From: Isoperla grammatica
Taxonomy: Eukaryota > Arthropoda > Insecta > Plecoptera > Perlodidae
Assembly: GCA_945910005.1 (NCBI GenBank)
Contig: OX246747.1
Coordinates: 1,817,754-1,881,753 of the forward strand
Length of the DNA stretch: 64,000 nt
Direction of reading: 5' to 3'
Shown piece by piece: positions 34,811 to 49,800 of this stretch. The notes under the pieces are model-generated. The model was given only the letters and a program-made list of their open reading frames with translations. It did not search any database and was not told the origin of the DNA. How positions within the stretch are numbered: the first letter of the stretch is position 1; every line of letters begins with the position of its first letter. The translations under genes and the position numbers were made by a program.

Positions 34811-37800
34811 TACTACGAGCTGTCCTACGCAGTGATGGTCGGTCATTGCAATGTCTTTGCTTCCAGGAGGGCCGCCACATGCCCGGCAACATGCACATGC
34901 CCTACGACACCTCCTTGTCCCCCTACTACGAGCTGTCCTACGCAGTGATGGTCGGTCATTGCAATGTCTTTGCTTCCAGGAGGGCCGCCACATGCCCGGC
35001 AACATGCACATGCCCTACGACACCTCCTTGTCCCCCTACTACGAGCTGTCCTACGCAGTGATGGTCGGTCATTGCAATGTCTTTGCTTCCAGGAGGGCCG
35101 CCACATGCCCGGCAACATGCCCTACGACACCTCCTTGTCCCCCTACTACGAGCTGTCCTACGCAGTGATGGTCGGTCATTGCAATGTCTTTGCTTCCAGG
35201 AGGGCCGTCACATGCCCGGCAACATGCCCTACGACACCTCCTTGTCCCCCTACTACGAGCTGTCCTACGCAGTGATGGTCGGTCATTGCAATGTCTTTGC
35301 TTCCAGGAGGGCCGCCACATGCCCGGCAACATGCCCTACGACACCTCCTTGTCCCCCTACTACGAGCTGTCCTACGCAGTGATGGTCGGTCATTGCAATG
35401 TCTTTGCTTCCAGGAGGGCCGCCACATGCCCGGCAACATGCACATGCCCTACGACACCTCCTTGTCCCCCTACTACGAGCTGTCCTACGCAGTGATGGTC
35501 GGTCATTGCAATGTCTTTGCTTCCAGGAGGGCCGCCACATGCCTGGCAACATGCACATGCCCTACGACACCTCCTTGTCCCCCTACTACGAGCTGTCCTA
35601 CGCAGTGATGGTCGGTCATTGCAATGTCTTTGCTTCCAGGAGGGCCACCCCATGCCCGGCAACATGCCCTACGACACCTCCTTGTCCCCCTACTACGAGC
35701 TGTCCTACGCAGTGATGGTCGGTCATTGCAATGTCTTTGCTTCCAGGAGGGCCGCCACATGCCCGGCAACATGCCCTACGACACCTCCTTGTCCCCCTAC
35801 TACGAGCTGTCCTACGCAGTGATGGTCGGTCATTGCAATGTCTTTGCTTCCAGGAGGGCCGCTACATGCCCGGCAACATGCCCTACGACACCTCCTTGTC
35901 CCCCTACTACGAGCTGTCCTACGCAGTGATGGTCGGTCATTGCAATGTCTTTGCTTCCAGGAGGGCCGCCACATGCCCGGCAACATGCACATGCCCTACG
36001 ACACCTCCTTGTCCCCCTACTACGAGCTGTCCTACGCAGTGATGGTCGGTCATTGCAATGTCTTTGCTTCCAGGAGGGCCGCCACATGCCCGGCAACATG
36101 CCCTACGACACCTCCTTGTCCCCCTACTACGAGCTGTCCTACGCAGTGATGGTCGGTCATTGCAATGTCTTTGCTTCCAGGAGGGCCGTTACATGCCCGG
36201 CAACATGCACATGCACTACGACACCTCCTTGTCCCCCTACTACGAGCTGTCCTACGCAGTGATGGTCGGTCATTGCAATGTCTTTGCTTCCAGGAGGGCC
36301 GCCACATGCCCGGCAACATGCACATGCCCTACGACACCTCCTTGTCCCCCTACTACGAGCTGTCCTACGCAGTGATGGTCGGTCATTGCAATGTCTTTGC
36401 TTCCAGGAGGGCCGCCACATGCCCGGCAACATGCCCTACGACACCTCCTTGTCCCCCTACTACGAGCTGTCCTACGCAGTGATGGTCGGTCATTGCAATG
36501 TCTTTGCTTCCAGGAGGGCCGCCACATGCCCGGCAACATGCCCTACGACACCTCCTTGTCCCCCTACTACAGCTGTCCTACGCAGTGATGGTCGGTCATT
36601 GCAATGTCTTTGCTTCCAGGAGGGCCGCCACATGCCTGGCAACATGCCCTACGACACCTCCTTGTCCCCCTACTACGAGCTGTCCTACGCAGTGATGGTC
36701 GGTCATTGCAATGTCTTTGCTTCCAGGAGGGCCGCCACATGCCCGGCAACATGCCCTACGACACCTCCTTGTCCCCCTACTACGAGCTGTCCTACGCAGT
36801 GATGGTCGGTCATTGCAATGTCTTTGCTTCCAGGAGGGCCGCCACATGCCTGGCAACATGCCCTACGACACCTCCTTGTCCCCCTACTACGAGCTGTCCT
36901 ACGCAGTGATGGTCGGTCATTGCAATGTCTTTGCTTCCAGGAGGGCCGCCACATGCCCGGCAACATGCACATGCCCTACGACACCTCCTTGTCCCCCTAC
37001 TACGAGCTGTCCTACGCAGTGATGGTCGGTCATTGCAATGTCTTTGCTTCCAGGAGGGCCGCCACATGCCCGGCAACATGCCCTACGACACCTCCTTGTC
37101 CCCCTACTACGAGCTGTCCTACGCAGTGATGGTCGGTCATTGCAATGTCTTTGCTTCCAGGAGGGCCGCCACATGCCCGGCCACATGCCCTACGACACCT
37201 CCTTGTCCCCCTACTACGAGCTGTCCTACGCAGTGATGGTCGGTCATTGCAATGTCTTTGCTTCCAGGAGGGCCGCCACATGCCCGGCAACATGCCCTAC
37301 GACACCTCCTTGTCCCCCTACTACGAGCTGTCCTACGCAGTGATGGTCGGTCATTGCAATGTCTTTGCTTCCAGGAGGGCCGCCACATGCCTGGCAACAT
37401 GCCCTACGACACCTCCTTGTCCCCCTACTACGAGCTGTCCTACGCAGTGATGGTCGGTCATTGCAATGTCTTTGCTTCCAGGAGGGCCGCCACATGCCCG
37501 GCAACATGCACATGCCCTACGACACCTCCTTGTCCCCCTACTACGAGCTGTCCTACGCAGTGATGGTCGGTCATTGCAATGTCTTTGCTTCCAGGAGGGC
37601 CGCCACATGCCCGGCAACATGCACATGCCCTACGACACCTCCTTGTCCCCCTACTACGAGCTGTCCTACGCAGTGATGGTCGGTCATTGCAATGTCTTTG
37701 CTTCCAGGAGGGCCGCCACATGCCCGGCAACATGCCCTACGACACCTCCTTGTCCCCCTACTACGAGCTGTCCTACGCAGTGATGGTCGGTCATTGCAAT

Positions 37801-40800
37801 GTCTTTGCTTCCAGGAGGGCCGCCACATGCCCGGCAACATGCACATGCCCTACGACACCTCCTTGTCCCCCTACTACGAGCTGTCCTACGCAGTGATGGT
37901 CGGTCATTGCAATGTCTTTGCTTCCAGGAGGGCCGCCACATGCCTGGCAACATGCCCTACGACACCTCCTTGTCCCCCTACTACGAGCTGTCCTACGCAG
38001 TGATGGTCGGTCATTGCAATGTCTTTGCTTCCAGGAGGGCCGCCACATGCACGGCAACATGCCCTACGACACCTCCTTGTCCCCCTACTACGAGCTGTCC
38101 TACGCAGTGATGGTCGGTCATTGCAATGTCTTTGCTTCCAGGAGGGCCGCCACATGCCTGGCAACATGCCCTACGACACCTCCTTGTCCCCCTACTACGA
38201 GCTGTCCTACGCAGTGATGGTCGGTCATTGCAATGTCTTTGCTTCCAGGAGGGCCGCCACATGCCCGGCAATATGCCCTACGACACCTCCTTGTCCCCCT
38301 ACTACGAGCTGTCCTACGCAGTGATGGTCGGTCATTGCAATGTCTTTGCTTCCAGGAGGGCTGCCACATGCCTGGCAACATGCTCTACGACACCTCCTTG
38401 TCCCCCTACTACGAGCTGTCCTACGCAGTGATGGTCGGTCATTGCAATGTCTTTGCTTCCAGGAGGGCCGCCACATGCCCGGCAATATGCCCTACGACAC
38501 CTCCTTGTCCCCCTACTACGAGCTGTCCTACGCAGTGATGGTCGGTCATTGCAATGTCTTTGCTTCCAGGAGGGCCACCCCATGCCCGGCAACATGCCCT
38601 ACGACACCTCCTTGTCCCCCTACTACGAGCTGTCCTACGCAGTGATGGTCGGTCATTGCAACGTCTTTGCTTCCAGGAGGGCCGCCACATGCCTGGCAAC
38701 ATGCCCTACGACACCTCCTTGTCCCCCTACTACAGCTGTCCTACGCAGTGATGGTCGGTCATTGCAATGTCTTTGCTTCCAGGAGGGCCACCCCATGCCC
38801 GGCAACATGCCCTACGACACCTCCTTGTCCCCCTACTACAGCTGTCCTACGCAGTGATGGTCGGTCATTGCAACGTCTTTGCTTCCAGGAGGGCCGCCAC
38901 ATGCCTGGCAACATGCCCTACGACACCTCCTTGTCCCCCTACTACAGCTGTCCTACGCAGTGATGGTCGGTCATTGCAACGTCTTTGCTTCCAGGAGGGC
39001 CGCCACATGCCTGGCAACATGCCCTACGACACCTCCTTGTCCCCCTACTACGAGCTGTCCTACGCAGTGATGGTCGGTCATTGCAATGTCTTTGCTTCCA
39101 GGAGGGCCGCCACATGCACGGCAACATGCACATGCCCTACGACACCTCCTTGTCCCCCTACTACGAGCTGTCCTACGCAGTGATGGTCGGTCATTGCAAT
39201 GTCTTTGCTTCCAGGAGGGCCGCCACATGCCCGGCAACATGCCCTACGACACCTCCTTGTCCCCCTACTACGAGCTGTCCTACGCAGTGATGGTCGGTCA
39301 TTGCAATGTCTTTGCTTCCAGGAGGGCCGCCACATGCCTGGCAACATGCCCTACGACACCTCCTTGTCCCCCTACTACGAGCTGTCCTACGCAGTGATGG
39401 TCGGTCATTGCAATGTCTTTGCTTCCAGGAGGGCCACCACATGCCCGGCAACATGCCCTACGACACCTCCTTGTCCCCCTACTACGAGCTGTCCTACGCA
39501 GTGATGGTCGGTCATTGCAATGTCTTTGCTTCCAGGAGGGCCGCCACATGCCCGGCAACATGCCCTACGACACCTCCTTGTCCCCCTACTACGAGCTGTC
39601 CTACGCAGTGATGGTCGGTCATTGCAATGTCTTTGCTTCCAGGAGGGCCGCCACATGCCCGGCAACATGCACATGCCCTACGACACCTCCTTGTCCCCCT
39701 ACTACGAGCTGTCCTACGCAGTGATGGTCGGTCATTGCAATGTCTTTGCTTCCAGGAGGGCCGCCACATGCCCGGCAACATGCCCTACGACACCTCCTCG
39801 TCCCCCTACTACGAGCTGTCCTACGCAGTGATGGTCGGTCATAGCAATGTCTTTGCTTCCAGGAGGGCCGCCACATGCCCGGCAACATGCCCTACGACAC
39901 CTCCTTGTCCCCCTACTACGAGCTGTCCTACGCAGTGATGGTCGGTCATTGCAATGTCTTTGCTTCCAGGAGGGCCGCCACATGCCCGGCAACATGCCCT
40001 ACGACACCTCCTTGTCCCCCTACTACGAGCTGTCCTACGCAGTGATGGTCGGTCATTGCAATGTCTTTGCTTCCAGGAGGGCCGCCACATGCCCGGCAAC
40101 ATGCCCTACGACACCTCCTTGTCCCCCTACTACGAGCTGTCCTACGCAGTGATGGTCGGTCATTGCAATGTCTTTGCTTCCAGGAGGGCCACCACATGCC
40201 TGGCAACATGCACATGCCCTACGACACCTCCTTGTCCCCCTACTACGAGCTGTCCTACGCAGTGATGGTCGGTCATTGCAATGTCTTTGCTTCCAGGAGG
40301 GCCGCCACATGCCCGGCAACATGCCCTACGACACCTCCTTGTCCCCCTACTACGAGCTGTCCTACGCAGTGATGGTCGGTCATTGCAATGTCTTTGCTTC
40401 CAGGAGGGCCGCCACATGCCCGGCAACATGCCCTACGACACCTCCTTGTCCCCCTACTACGAGCTGTCCTACGCAGTGATGGTCGGTCATTGCAATGTCT
40501 TTGCTTCCAGGAGGGCCGCCACATGCACGGCAACATGCCCTACGACACCTCCTTGTCCCCCTACTACAGCTGTCCTACGCAGTGATGGTCGGTCATTGCA
40601 ATGTCTTTGCTTCCAGGAGGGCCGCCACATGCCCGGCAACATGCCCTACGACACCTCCTTGTCCCCCTACTACGAGCTGTCCTACGCAGTGATGGTCGGT
40701 CATTGCAATGTCTTTGCTTCCAGGAGGGCCGCCACATGCCCGGCAACATGCACATGCCCTACGACACCTCCTTGTCCCCCTACTACGAGCTGTCCTACGC

Positions 40801-43800
40801 AGTGATGGTCGGTCATTGCAATGTCTTTGCTTCCAGGAGGGCCGCCACATGCCCGGCAACATGCCCTACGACACCTCCTTGTCCCCCTACTACGAGCTGT
40901 CCTACGCAGTGATGGTCGGTCATTGCAATGTCTTTGCTTCCAGGAGGGCTGCCACATGCCCGGCAACATGCCCTACGACACCTCCTTGTCCCCCTACTAC
41001 GAGCTGTCCTACGCAGTGATGGTCGGTCATTGCAATGTCTTTGCTTCCAGGAGGGCTGCCACATGCCCGGCAACATGCCCTACGACACCTCCTTGTCCCC
41101 CTACTACGAGCTGTCCTACGCAGTGATGGTCGGTCATTGCAATGTCTTTGCTTCCAGGAGGGCCGCCACATGCCCGGCAACATGCACATGCCCTACGACA
41201 CCTCCTTGTCCCCCTACTACGAGCTGTCCTACGCAGTGATGGTCGGTCATTGCAATGTCTTTGCTTCCAGGAGGGCCGCCACATGCCCGGCAACATGCCC
41301 TACGACACCTCCTTGTCCCCCTACTACGAGCTGTCCTACGCAGTGATGGTCGGTCATTGCAATGTCTTTGCTTCCAGGAGGGCTGCCACATGCCCGGCAA
41401 CATGCCCTACGACACCTCCTTGTCCCCCTACTACGAGCTGTCCTACGCAGTGATGGTCGGTCATTGCAATGTCTTTGCTTCCAGGAGGGCCGCCACATGC
41501 CTGGCAACATGCCCTACGACACCTCCTTGTCCCCCTACTACGAGCTGTCCTACGCAGTGATGGTCGGTCATTGCAATGTCTTTGCTTCCAGGAGGGCTGC
41601 CACATGCCCGGCAACATGCCCTACGACACCTCCTTGTCCCCCTACTACGAGCTGTCCTACGCAGTGATGGTCGGTCATTGCAATGTCTTTGCTTCCAGGA
41701 GGGCCGCCACATGCCCGGCAACATGCACATGCCCTACGACACCTCCTTGTCCCCCTACTACGAGCTGTCCTACGCAGTGATGGTCGGTCATTGCAATGTC
41801 TTTGCTTCCAGGAGGGCCGCCACATGCCCGGCAACATGCACATGCCCTACGACACCTCCTTGTCCCCCTACTACGAGCTGTCCTACGCAGTGATGGTCGG
41901 TCATTGCAATGTCTTTGCTTCCAGGAGGGCCGCCACATGCCCGGCAACATGCCCTACGACACCTCCTTGTCCCCCTACTACGAGCTGTCCTACGCAGTGA
42001 TGGTCGGTCATTGCAATGTCTTTGCTTCCAGGAGGGCTGCCACATGCCCGGCAACATGCCCTACGACACCTCCTTGTCCCCCTACTACGAGCTGTCCTAC
42101 GCAGTGATGGTCGGTCATTGCAATGTCTTTGCTTCCAGGAGGGCTGCCACATGCCCGGCAACATGCCCTACGACACCTCCTTGTCCCCCTACTACGAGCT
42201 GTCCTACGCAGTGATGGTCGGTCATTGCAATGTCTTTGCTTCCAGGAGGGCCGCCACATGCCCGGCAACATGCCCTACGACACCTCCTTGTCCCCCTACT
42301 ACGAGCTGTCCTACGCAGTGATGGTCGGTCATTGCAATGTCTTTGCTTCCAGGAGGGCCGCCACATGCCCGGCAACATGCACATGCCCTACGACACCTCC
42401 TTGTCCCCCTACTACGAGCTGTCCTACGCAGTGATGGTCGGTCATTGCAATGTCTTTGCTTCCAGGAGGGCCGCCACATGCCCGGCAACATGCACATGCC
42501 CTACGACACCTCCTTGTCCCCCTACTACGAGCTGTCCTACGCAGTGATGGTCGGTCATTGCAATGTCTTTGCTTCCAGGAGGGCCGCCACATGCCCGGCA
42601 ACATGCCCTACGACACCTCCTTGTCCCCCTACTACGAGCTGTCCTACGCAGTGATGGTCGGTCATTGCAATGTCTTTGCTTCCAGGAGGGCTGCCACATG
42701 CCCGGCAACATGCCCTACGACACCTCCTTGTCCCCCTACTACGAGCTGTCCTACGCAGTGATGGTCGGTCATTGCAATGTCTTTGCTTCCAGGAGGGCTG
42801 CCACATGCCCGGCAACATGCCCTACGACACCTCCTTGTCCCCCTACTACGAGCTGTCCTACGCAGTGATGGTCGGTCATTGCAATGTCTTTGCTTCCAGG
42901 AGGGCCGCCACATGCCCGGCAACATGCACATGCCCTACGACACCTCCTTGTCCCCCTACTACGAGCTGTCCTACGCAGTGATGGTCGGTCATTGCAATGT
43001 CTTTGCTTCCAGGAGGGCCACCACATGCCTGGCAACATGCACATGCCCTACGACACCTCCTTGTCCCCCTACTACGAGCTGTCCTACGCAGTGATGGTCG
43101 GTCATTGCAATGTCTTTGCTTCCAGGAGGGCCGCCACATGCCCGGCAACATGCCCTACGACACCTCCTTGTCCCCCTACTACGAGCTGTCCTACGCAGTG
43201 ATGGTCGGTCATTGCAATGTCTTTGCTTCCAGGAGGGCCGCCACATGCCCGGCAACATGCCCTACGACACCTCCTTGTCCCCCTACTACGAGCTGTCCTT
43301 CGCAGTGATGGTCGGTCATTGCAATGTCTTTGCTTCCAGGAGGGCCGCCACATGCCCGGCAACATGCCCTACGACACCTCCTTGTCCCCCTACTACGAGC
43401 TGTCCTACGCAGTGATGGTTGGTCATTGCAATGTCTTTGCTTCCAGGAGGGCCGCCACATGCCCGGCAACATGCCCTACGACACCTCCTTGTCCCCCTAC
43501 TACGAGCTGTCCTACGCAGTGATGGTCGGTCATTGCAATGTCTTTGCTTCCAGGAGGGCCGCCACATGCCCGGCAACATGCCCTACGACACCTCCTTGTC
43601 CCCCTACTACGAGCTGTCCTACGCAGTGATGGTCGGTCATTGCAATGTCTTTGCTTCCAGGAGGGCCGCCACATGCCTGGCAACATGCCCTACGACACCT
43701 CCTTGTCCCCCTACTACGAGCTGTCCTACGCAGTGATGGTCGGTCATTGCAATGTCTTTGCTTCCAGGAGGGCCGCCACATGCCCGGCAATATGCCCTAC

Positions 43801-46800
43801 GACACCTCCTTGTCCCCCTACTACGAGCTGTCCTACGCAGTGATGGTCGGTCATTGCAATGTCTTTGCTTCCAGGAGGGCCGCCACATGCCCGGCAATAT
43901 GCCCTACGACACCTCCTTGTCCCCCTACTACGAGCTGTCCTACGCAGTGATGGTCGGTCATTGCAATGTCTTTGCTTCCAGGAGGGCCGCCACATGCCTG
44001 GCAACATGCCCTACGACACCTCCTTGTCCCCCTACTACGAGCTGTCCTACGCAGTGATGGTTGGTCATTGCAATGTCTTTGCTTCCAGGAGGGCCGCCAC
44101 ATGCCCGGCAACATGCCCTACGACACCTCCTTGTCCCCCTACTACGAGCTGTCCTACGCAGTGATGGTCGGTCATTGCAATGTCTTTGCTTCCAGGAGGG
44201 CCGCCACATGCCCGGCAACATGCCCTACGACACCTCCTTGTCCCCCTACTACGAGCTGTCCTACGCAGTGATGGTCGGTCATTGCAATGTCTTTGCTTCC
44301 AGGAGGGCCGCCACATGCCCGGCAACATGCACATGCCCTACGACACCTCCTTGTCCCCCTACTACGAGCTGTCCTACGCAGTGATGGTCGGTCATTGCAA
44401 TGTCTTTGCTTCCAGGAGGGCCGCCACATGCCTGGCAACATGCACATGCCCTACGACACCTCCTTGTCCCCCTACTACGAGCTGTCCTACGCAGTGATGG
44501 TCGGTCATTGCAATGTCTTTGCTTCCAGGAGGGCCGCCACATGCCCGGCAACATGCCCTACGACACCTCCTTGTCCCCCTACTACGAGCTGTCCTACGCA
44601 GTGATGGTCGGTCATTGCAATGTCTTTGCTTCCAGGAGGGCCGCCACATGCCCGGCAACATGCCCTACGACACCTCCTTGTCCCCCTACTACGAGCTGTC
44701 CTACGCAGTGATGGTCGGTCATTGCAATGTCTTTGCTTCCAGGAGGGCCGCCACATGCCCGGCAACATGCCCTACGACACCTCCTTGTCCCCCTACTACG
44801 AGCTGTCCTACGCAGTGATGGTCGGTCATTGCAATGTCTTTGCTTCCAGGAGGGCCGCCACATGCCCGGCAACATGCCCTACGACACCTCCTTGTCCCCC
44901 TACTACGAGCTGTCCTACGCAGTGATGGTCGGTCATTGCAATGTCTTTGCTTCCAGGAGGGCCGCCACATGCCCGGCAACATGCCCTACGACACCTCCTT
45001 GTCCCCCTACTACGAGCTGTCCTACGCAGTGATGGTCGGTCATTGCAATGTCTTTGCTTCCAGGAGGGCCGCCACATGCCCGGCAACATGCCCTACGACA
45101 CCTCCTTGTCCCCCTACTACGAGCTGTCCTACGCAGTGATGGTCGGTCATTGCAATGTCTTTGCTTCCAGGAGGGCCGCCACATGCCCGGCAACATGCAC
45201 ATGCCCTACGACACCTCCTTGTCCCCCTACTACGAGCTGTCCTACGCAGTGATGGTCGGTCATTGCAATGTCTTTGCTTCCAGGAGGGCCGCCACATGCC
45301 CGGCAACATGCCCTACGACACCTCCTTGTCCCCCTACTACGAGCTGTCCTACGCAGTGATGGTCGGTCATTGCAATGTCTTTGCTTCCAGGAGGGCCGCC
45401 ACATGCCCGGCAACATGCCCTACGACACCTCCTTGTCCCCCTACTACGAGCTGTCCTACGCAGTGATGGTCGGTCATTGCAATGTCTTTGCTTCCAGGAG
45501 GGCCGCCACATGCCCGGCAACATGCCCTACGACACCTCCTTGTCCCCCTACTACGAGCTGTCCTACGCAGTGATGGTCGGTCATTGCAATGTCTTTGCTT
45601 CCAGGAGGGCCGCCACATGCCCGGCAACATGCACATGCCCTACGACACCTCCTTGTCCCCCTACTACGAGCTGTCCTACGCAGTGATGGTCGGTCATTGC
45701 AATGTCTTTGCTTCCAGGAGGGCCGCCACATGCCTGGCAACATGCACATGCCCTACGACACCTCCTTGTCCCCCTACTACGAGCTGTCCTACGCAGTGAT
45801 GGTCGGTCATTGCAATGTCTTTGCTTCCAGGAGGGCCGCCACATGCCCGGCAACATGCCCTACGACACCTCCTTGTCCCCCTACTACGAGCTGTCCTACG
45901 CAGTGATGGTCGGTCATTGCAATGTCTTTGCTTCCAGGAGGGCCGCCACATGCCCGGCAACATGCACATGCCCTACGACACCTCCTTGTCCCCCTACTAC
46001 GAGCTGTCCTACGCAGTGATGGTCGGTCATTGCAATGTCTTTGCTTCCAGGAGGGCCGCCACATGCCCGGCAACATGCACATGCCCTACGACACCTCCTT
46101 GTCCCCCTACTACGAGCTGTCCTACGCAGTGATGGTCGGTCATTGCAATGTCTTTGCTTCCAGGAGGGCCGCCACATGCCCGGCAACATGCCCTACGACA
46201 CCTCCTTGTCCCCCTACTACGAGCTGTCCTACGCAGTGATGGTCGGTCATTGCAATGTCTTTGCTTCCAGGAGGGCCGCCACATGCCTGGCAACATGCCC
46301 ATGACCTACGACACCTCCTTGTCCCCCTACTACGAGCTGTCCTACGCAGTGATGGTCGGTCATTGCAATGTCTTTGCTTCCAGGAGGGCCGCCACATGCC
46401 CGGCAACATGCCCTACGACACCTCCTTGTCCCCCTACTACGAGCTGTCCTACGCAGTGATGGTCGGTCATTGCAATGTCTTTGCTTCCAGGAGGGCCGCC
46501 ACATGCCCGGCAACATGCCCTACGACACCTCCTTGTCCCCCTACTACGAGCTGTCCTACGCAGTGATGGTCGGTCATTGCAATGTCTTTGCTTCCAGGAG
46601 GGCCGCCACATGCCCGGCAACATGCACATGCCCTACGACACCTCCTTGTCCCCCTACTACGAGCTGTCCTACGCAGTGATGGTCGGTCATTGCAATGTCT
46701 TTGCTTCCAGGAGGGCCGCCACATGCCTGGCAACATGCCCTACGACACCTCCTTGTCCCCCTACTACGAGCTGTCCTACGCAGTGATGGTCGGTCATTGC

Positions 46801-49800
46801 AATGTCTTTGCTTCCAGGAGGGCCGCCACATGCCCGGCAACATGCACATGCCCTACGACACCTCCTTGTCCCCCTACTACGAGCTGTCCTACGCAGTGAT
46901 GGTCGGTCATTGCAATGTCTTTGCTTCCAGGAGGGCCGCCACATGCCCGGCAACATGCACATGCCCTACGACACCTCCTTGTCCCCCTACTACGAGCTGT
47001 CCTACGCAGTGATGGTCGGTCATTGCAATGTCTTTGCTTCCAGGAGGGCCGCCACATGCCCGGCAACATGCACATGCCCTACGACACCTCCTTGTCCCCC
47101 TACTACGAGCTGTCCTACGCAGTGATGGTCGGTCATTGCAATGTCTTTGCTTCCAGGAGGGCCGCCACATGCCTGGCAACATGCCCTACGACACCTCCTT
47201 GTCCCCCTACTACGAGCTGTCCTACGCAGTGATGGTCGGTCATTGCAATGTCTTTGCTTCCAGGAGGGCCGCCACATGCCCGGCAACATGCACATGCCCT
47301 ACGACACCTCCTTGTCCCCCTACTACGAGCTGTCCTACGCAGTGATGGTCGGTCATTGCAATGTCTTTGCTTCCAGGAGGGCCGCCACATGCCCGGCAAC
47401 ATGCCCTACGACACCTCCTTGTCCCCCTACTACGAGCTGTCCTACGCAGTGATGGTCGGCCATTGCAATGTCTTTGCTTCCAGGAGGGCCACCACATGCC
47501 AGGCAACATGCCCTACGACACCTCCTTGTCCCCCTACTACGAGCTGTCCTACGCAGTGATGGTCGGTCATTGCAATGTCTTTGCTTCCAGGAGGGCCACC
47601 ACATGCCAGGCAACATGCCCTACGACACCTCCTTGTCCCCCTACTACGAGCTGTCCTACGCAGTGATGGTCGGCCATTGCAATGTCTTTGCTTCCAGGAG
47701 GGCCACCACATGCCCGGCAACATGCACATGCCCTACGACACCTCCTTGTCCCCCTACTACGAGCTGTCCTACGCAGTGATGGTCGGTCATTGCAATGTCT
47801 TTGCTTCCAGGAGGGCCGCCCCATGCCTGGCAACATGCCCTACGACACCTCCTTGTCCCCCTACTACGAGCTGTCCTACGCAGTGATGGTCGGTCATTGC
47901 AATGTCTTTGCTTCCAGGAGGGCCGCCACATGCCCGGCAACATGCACATGCCCTACGACACCTCCTTGTCCCCCTACTACGAGCTGTCCTACGCAGTGAT
48001 GGTCGGTCATTGCAATGTCTTTGCTTCCAGGAGGGCCGCCACATGCCCGGCAACATGCCCTACGACACCTCCTTGTCCCCCTACTACGAGCTGTCCTACG
48101 CAGTGATGGTCGGTCATTGCAATGTCTTTGCTTCCAGGAGGGCCGCCACATGCCCGGCAACATGCACATGCCCTACGACACCTCCTTGTCCCCCTACTAC
48201 GAGCTGTCCTACGCAGTGATGGTCGGTCATTGCAATGTCTTTGCTTCCAGGAGGGCCGCCACATGCCCGGCAACATGCCCTACGACACCTCCTTGTCCCC
48301 CTACTACGAGCTGTCCTACGCAGTGATGGTCGGTCATTGCAATGTCTTTGCTTCCAGGAGGGCCGCCACATGCCCGGCAACATGCCCTACGACACCTCCT
48401 TGTCCCCCTACTACGAGCTGTCCTACGCAGTGATGGTCGGTCATTGCAATGTCTTTGCTTCCAGGAGGGCCGCCACATGCCCGGCAACATGCCCTACGAC
48501 ACCTCCTTGTCCCCCTACTACGAGCTGTCCTACGCAGTGATGGTCGGTCATTGCAATGTCTTTGCTTCCAGGAGGGCCGCCACATGCCCGGCAACATGCC
48601 CTACGACACCTCCTTGTCCCCCTACTACGAGCTGTCCTACGCAGTGATGGTCGGTCATTGCAATGTCTTTGCTTCCAGGAGGGCCGCCACATGCCCGGCA
48701 ACATGCCCTACGACACCTCCTTGTCCCCCTACTACGAGCTGTCCTACGCAGTGATGGTCGGTCATTGCAATGTCTTTGCTTCCAGGAGGGCCGCCACATG
48801 CCCGGCAACATGCCCTACGACACCTCCTTGTCCCCCTACTACGAGCTGTCCTACGCAGTGATGGTCGGTCATTGCAATGTCTTTGCTTCCAGGAGGGCCG
48901 CCACATGCCCGGCAACATGCACATGCCCTACGACACCTCCTTGTCCCCCTACTACGAGCTGTCCTACGCAGTGATGGTCGGTCATTGCAATGTCTTTGCT
49001 TCCAGGAGGGCCGCCACATGCCTGGCAACATGCCCTACGACACCTCCTTGTCCCCCTACTACGAGCTGTCCTACGCAGTGATGGTCGGTCATTGCAATGT
49101 CTTTGCTTCCAGGAGGGCCGCCACATGCCTGGCAACATGCCCTACGACACCTCCTTGTCCTCCTACTACGAGCTGTCCTACGCAGTGATGGTCGGTCATT
49201 GCAATGTCTTTGCTTCCAGGAGGGCCGCCACATGCCCGGCAACATGCCCTACGACACCTCCTTGTCCCCCTACTACGAGCTGTCCTACGCAGTGATGGTC
49301 GGTCATTGCAATGTCTTTGCTTCCAGGAGGGCCGCCACATGCCCGGCAACATGCCCTACGACACCTCCTTGTCCCCCTACTACGAGCTGTCCTACGCAGT
49401 GATGGTCGGTCATTGCAATGTCTTTGCTTCCAGGAGGGCCGCCACATGCCCGGCAACATGCCCTACGACACCTCCTTGTCCCCCTACTACGAGCTGTCCT
49501 ACGCAGTGATGGTCGGTCATTGCAATGTCTTTGCTTCCAGGAGGGCCGCCACATGCCCGGCAACATGCCCTACGACACCTCCTTGTCCCCCTACTACGAG
49601 CTGTCCTACGCAGTGATGGTCGGTCATTGCAATGTCTTTGCTTCCAGGAGGGCCGCCACATGCCCGGCAACATGCACATGCCCTACGACACCTCCTTGTC
49701 CCCCTACTACGAGCTGTCCTACGCAGTGATGGTCGGTCATTGCAATGTCTTTGCTTCCAGGAGGGCCGCCACATGCCTGGCAACATGCACATGCCCTACG

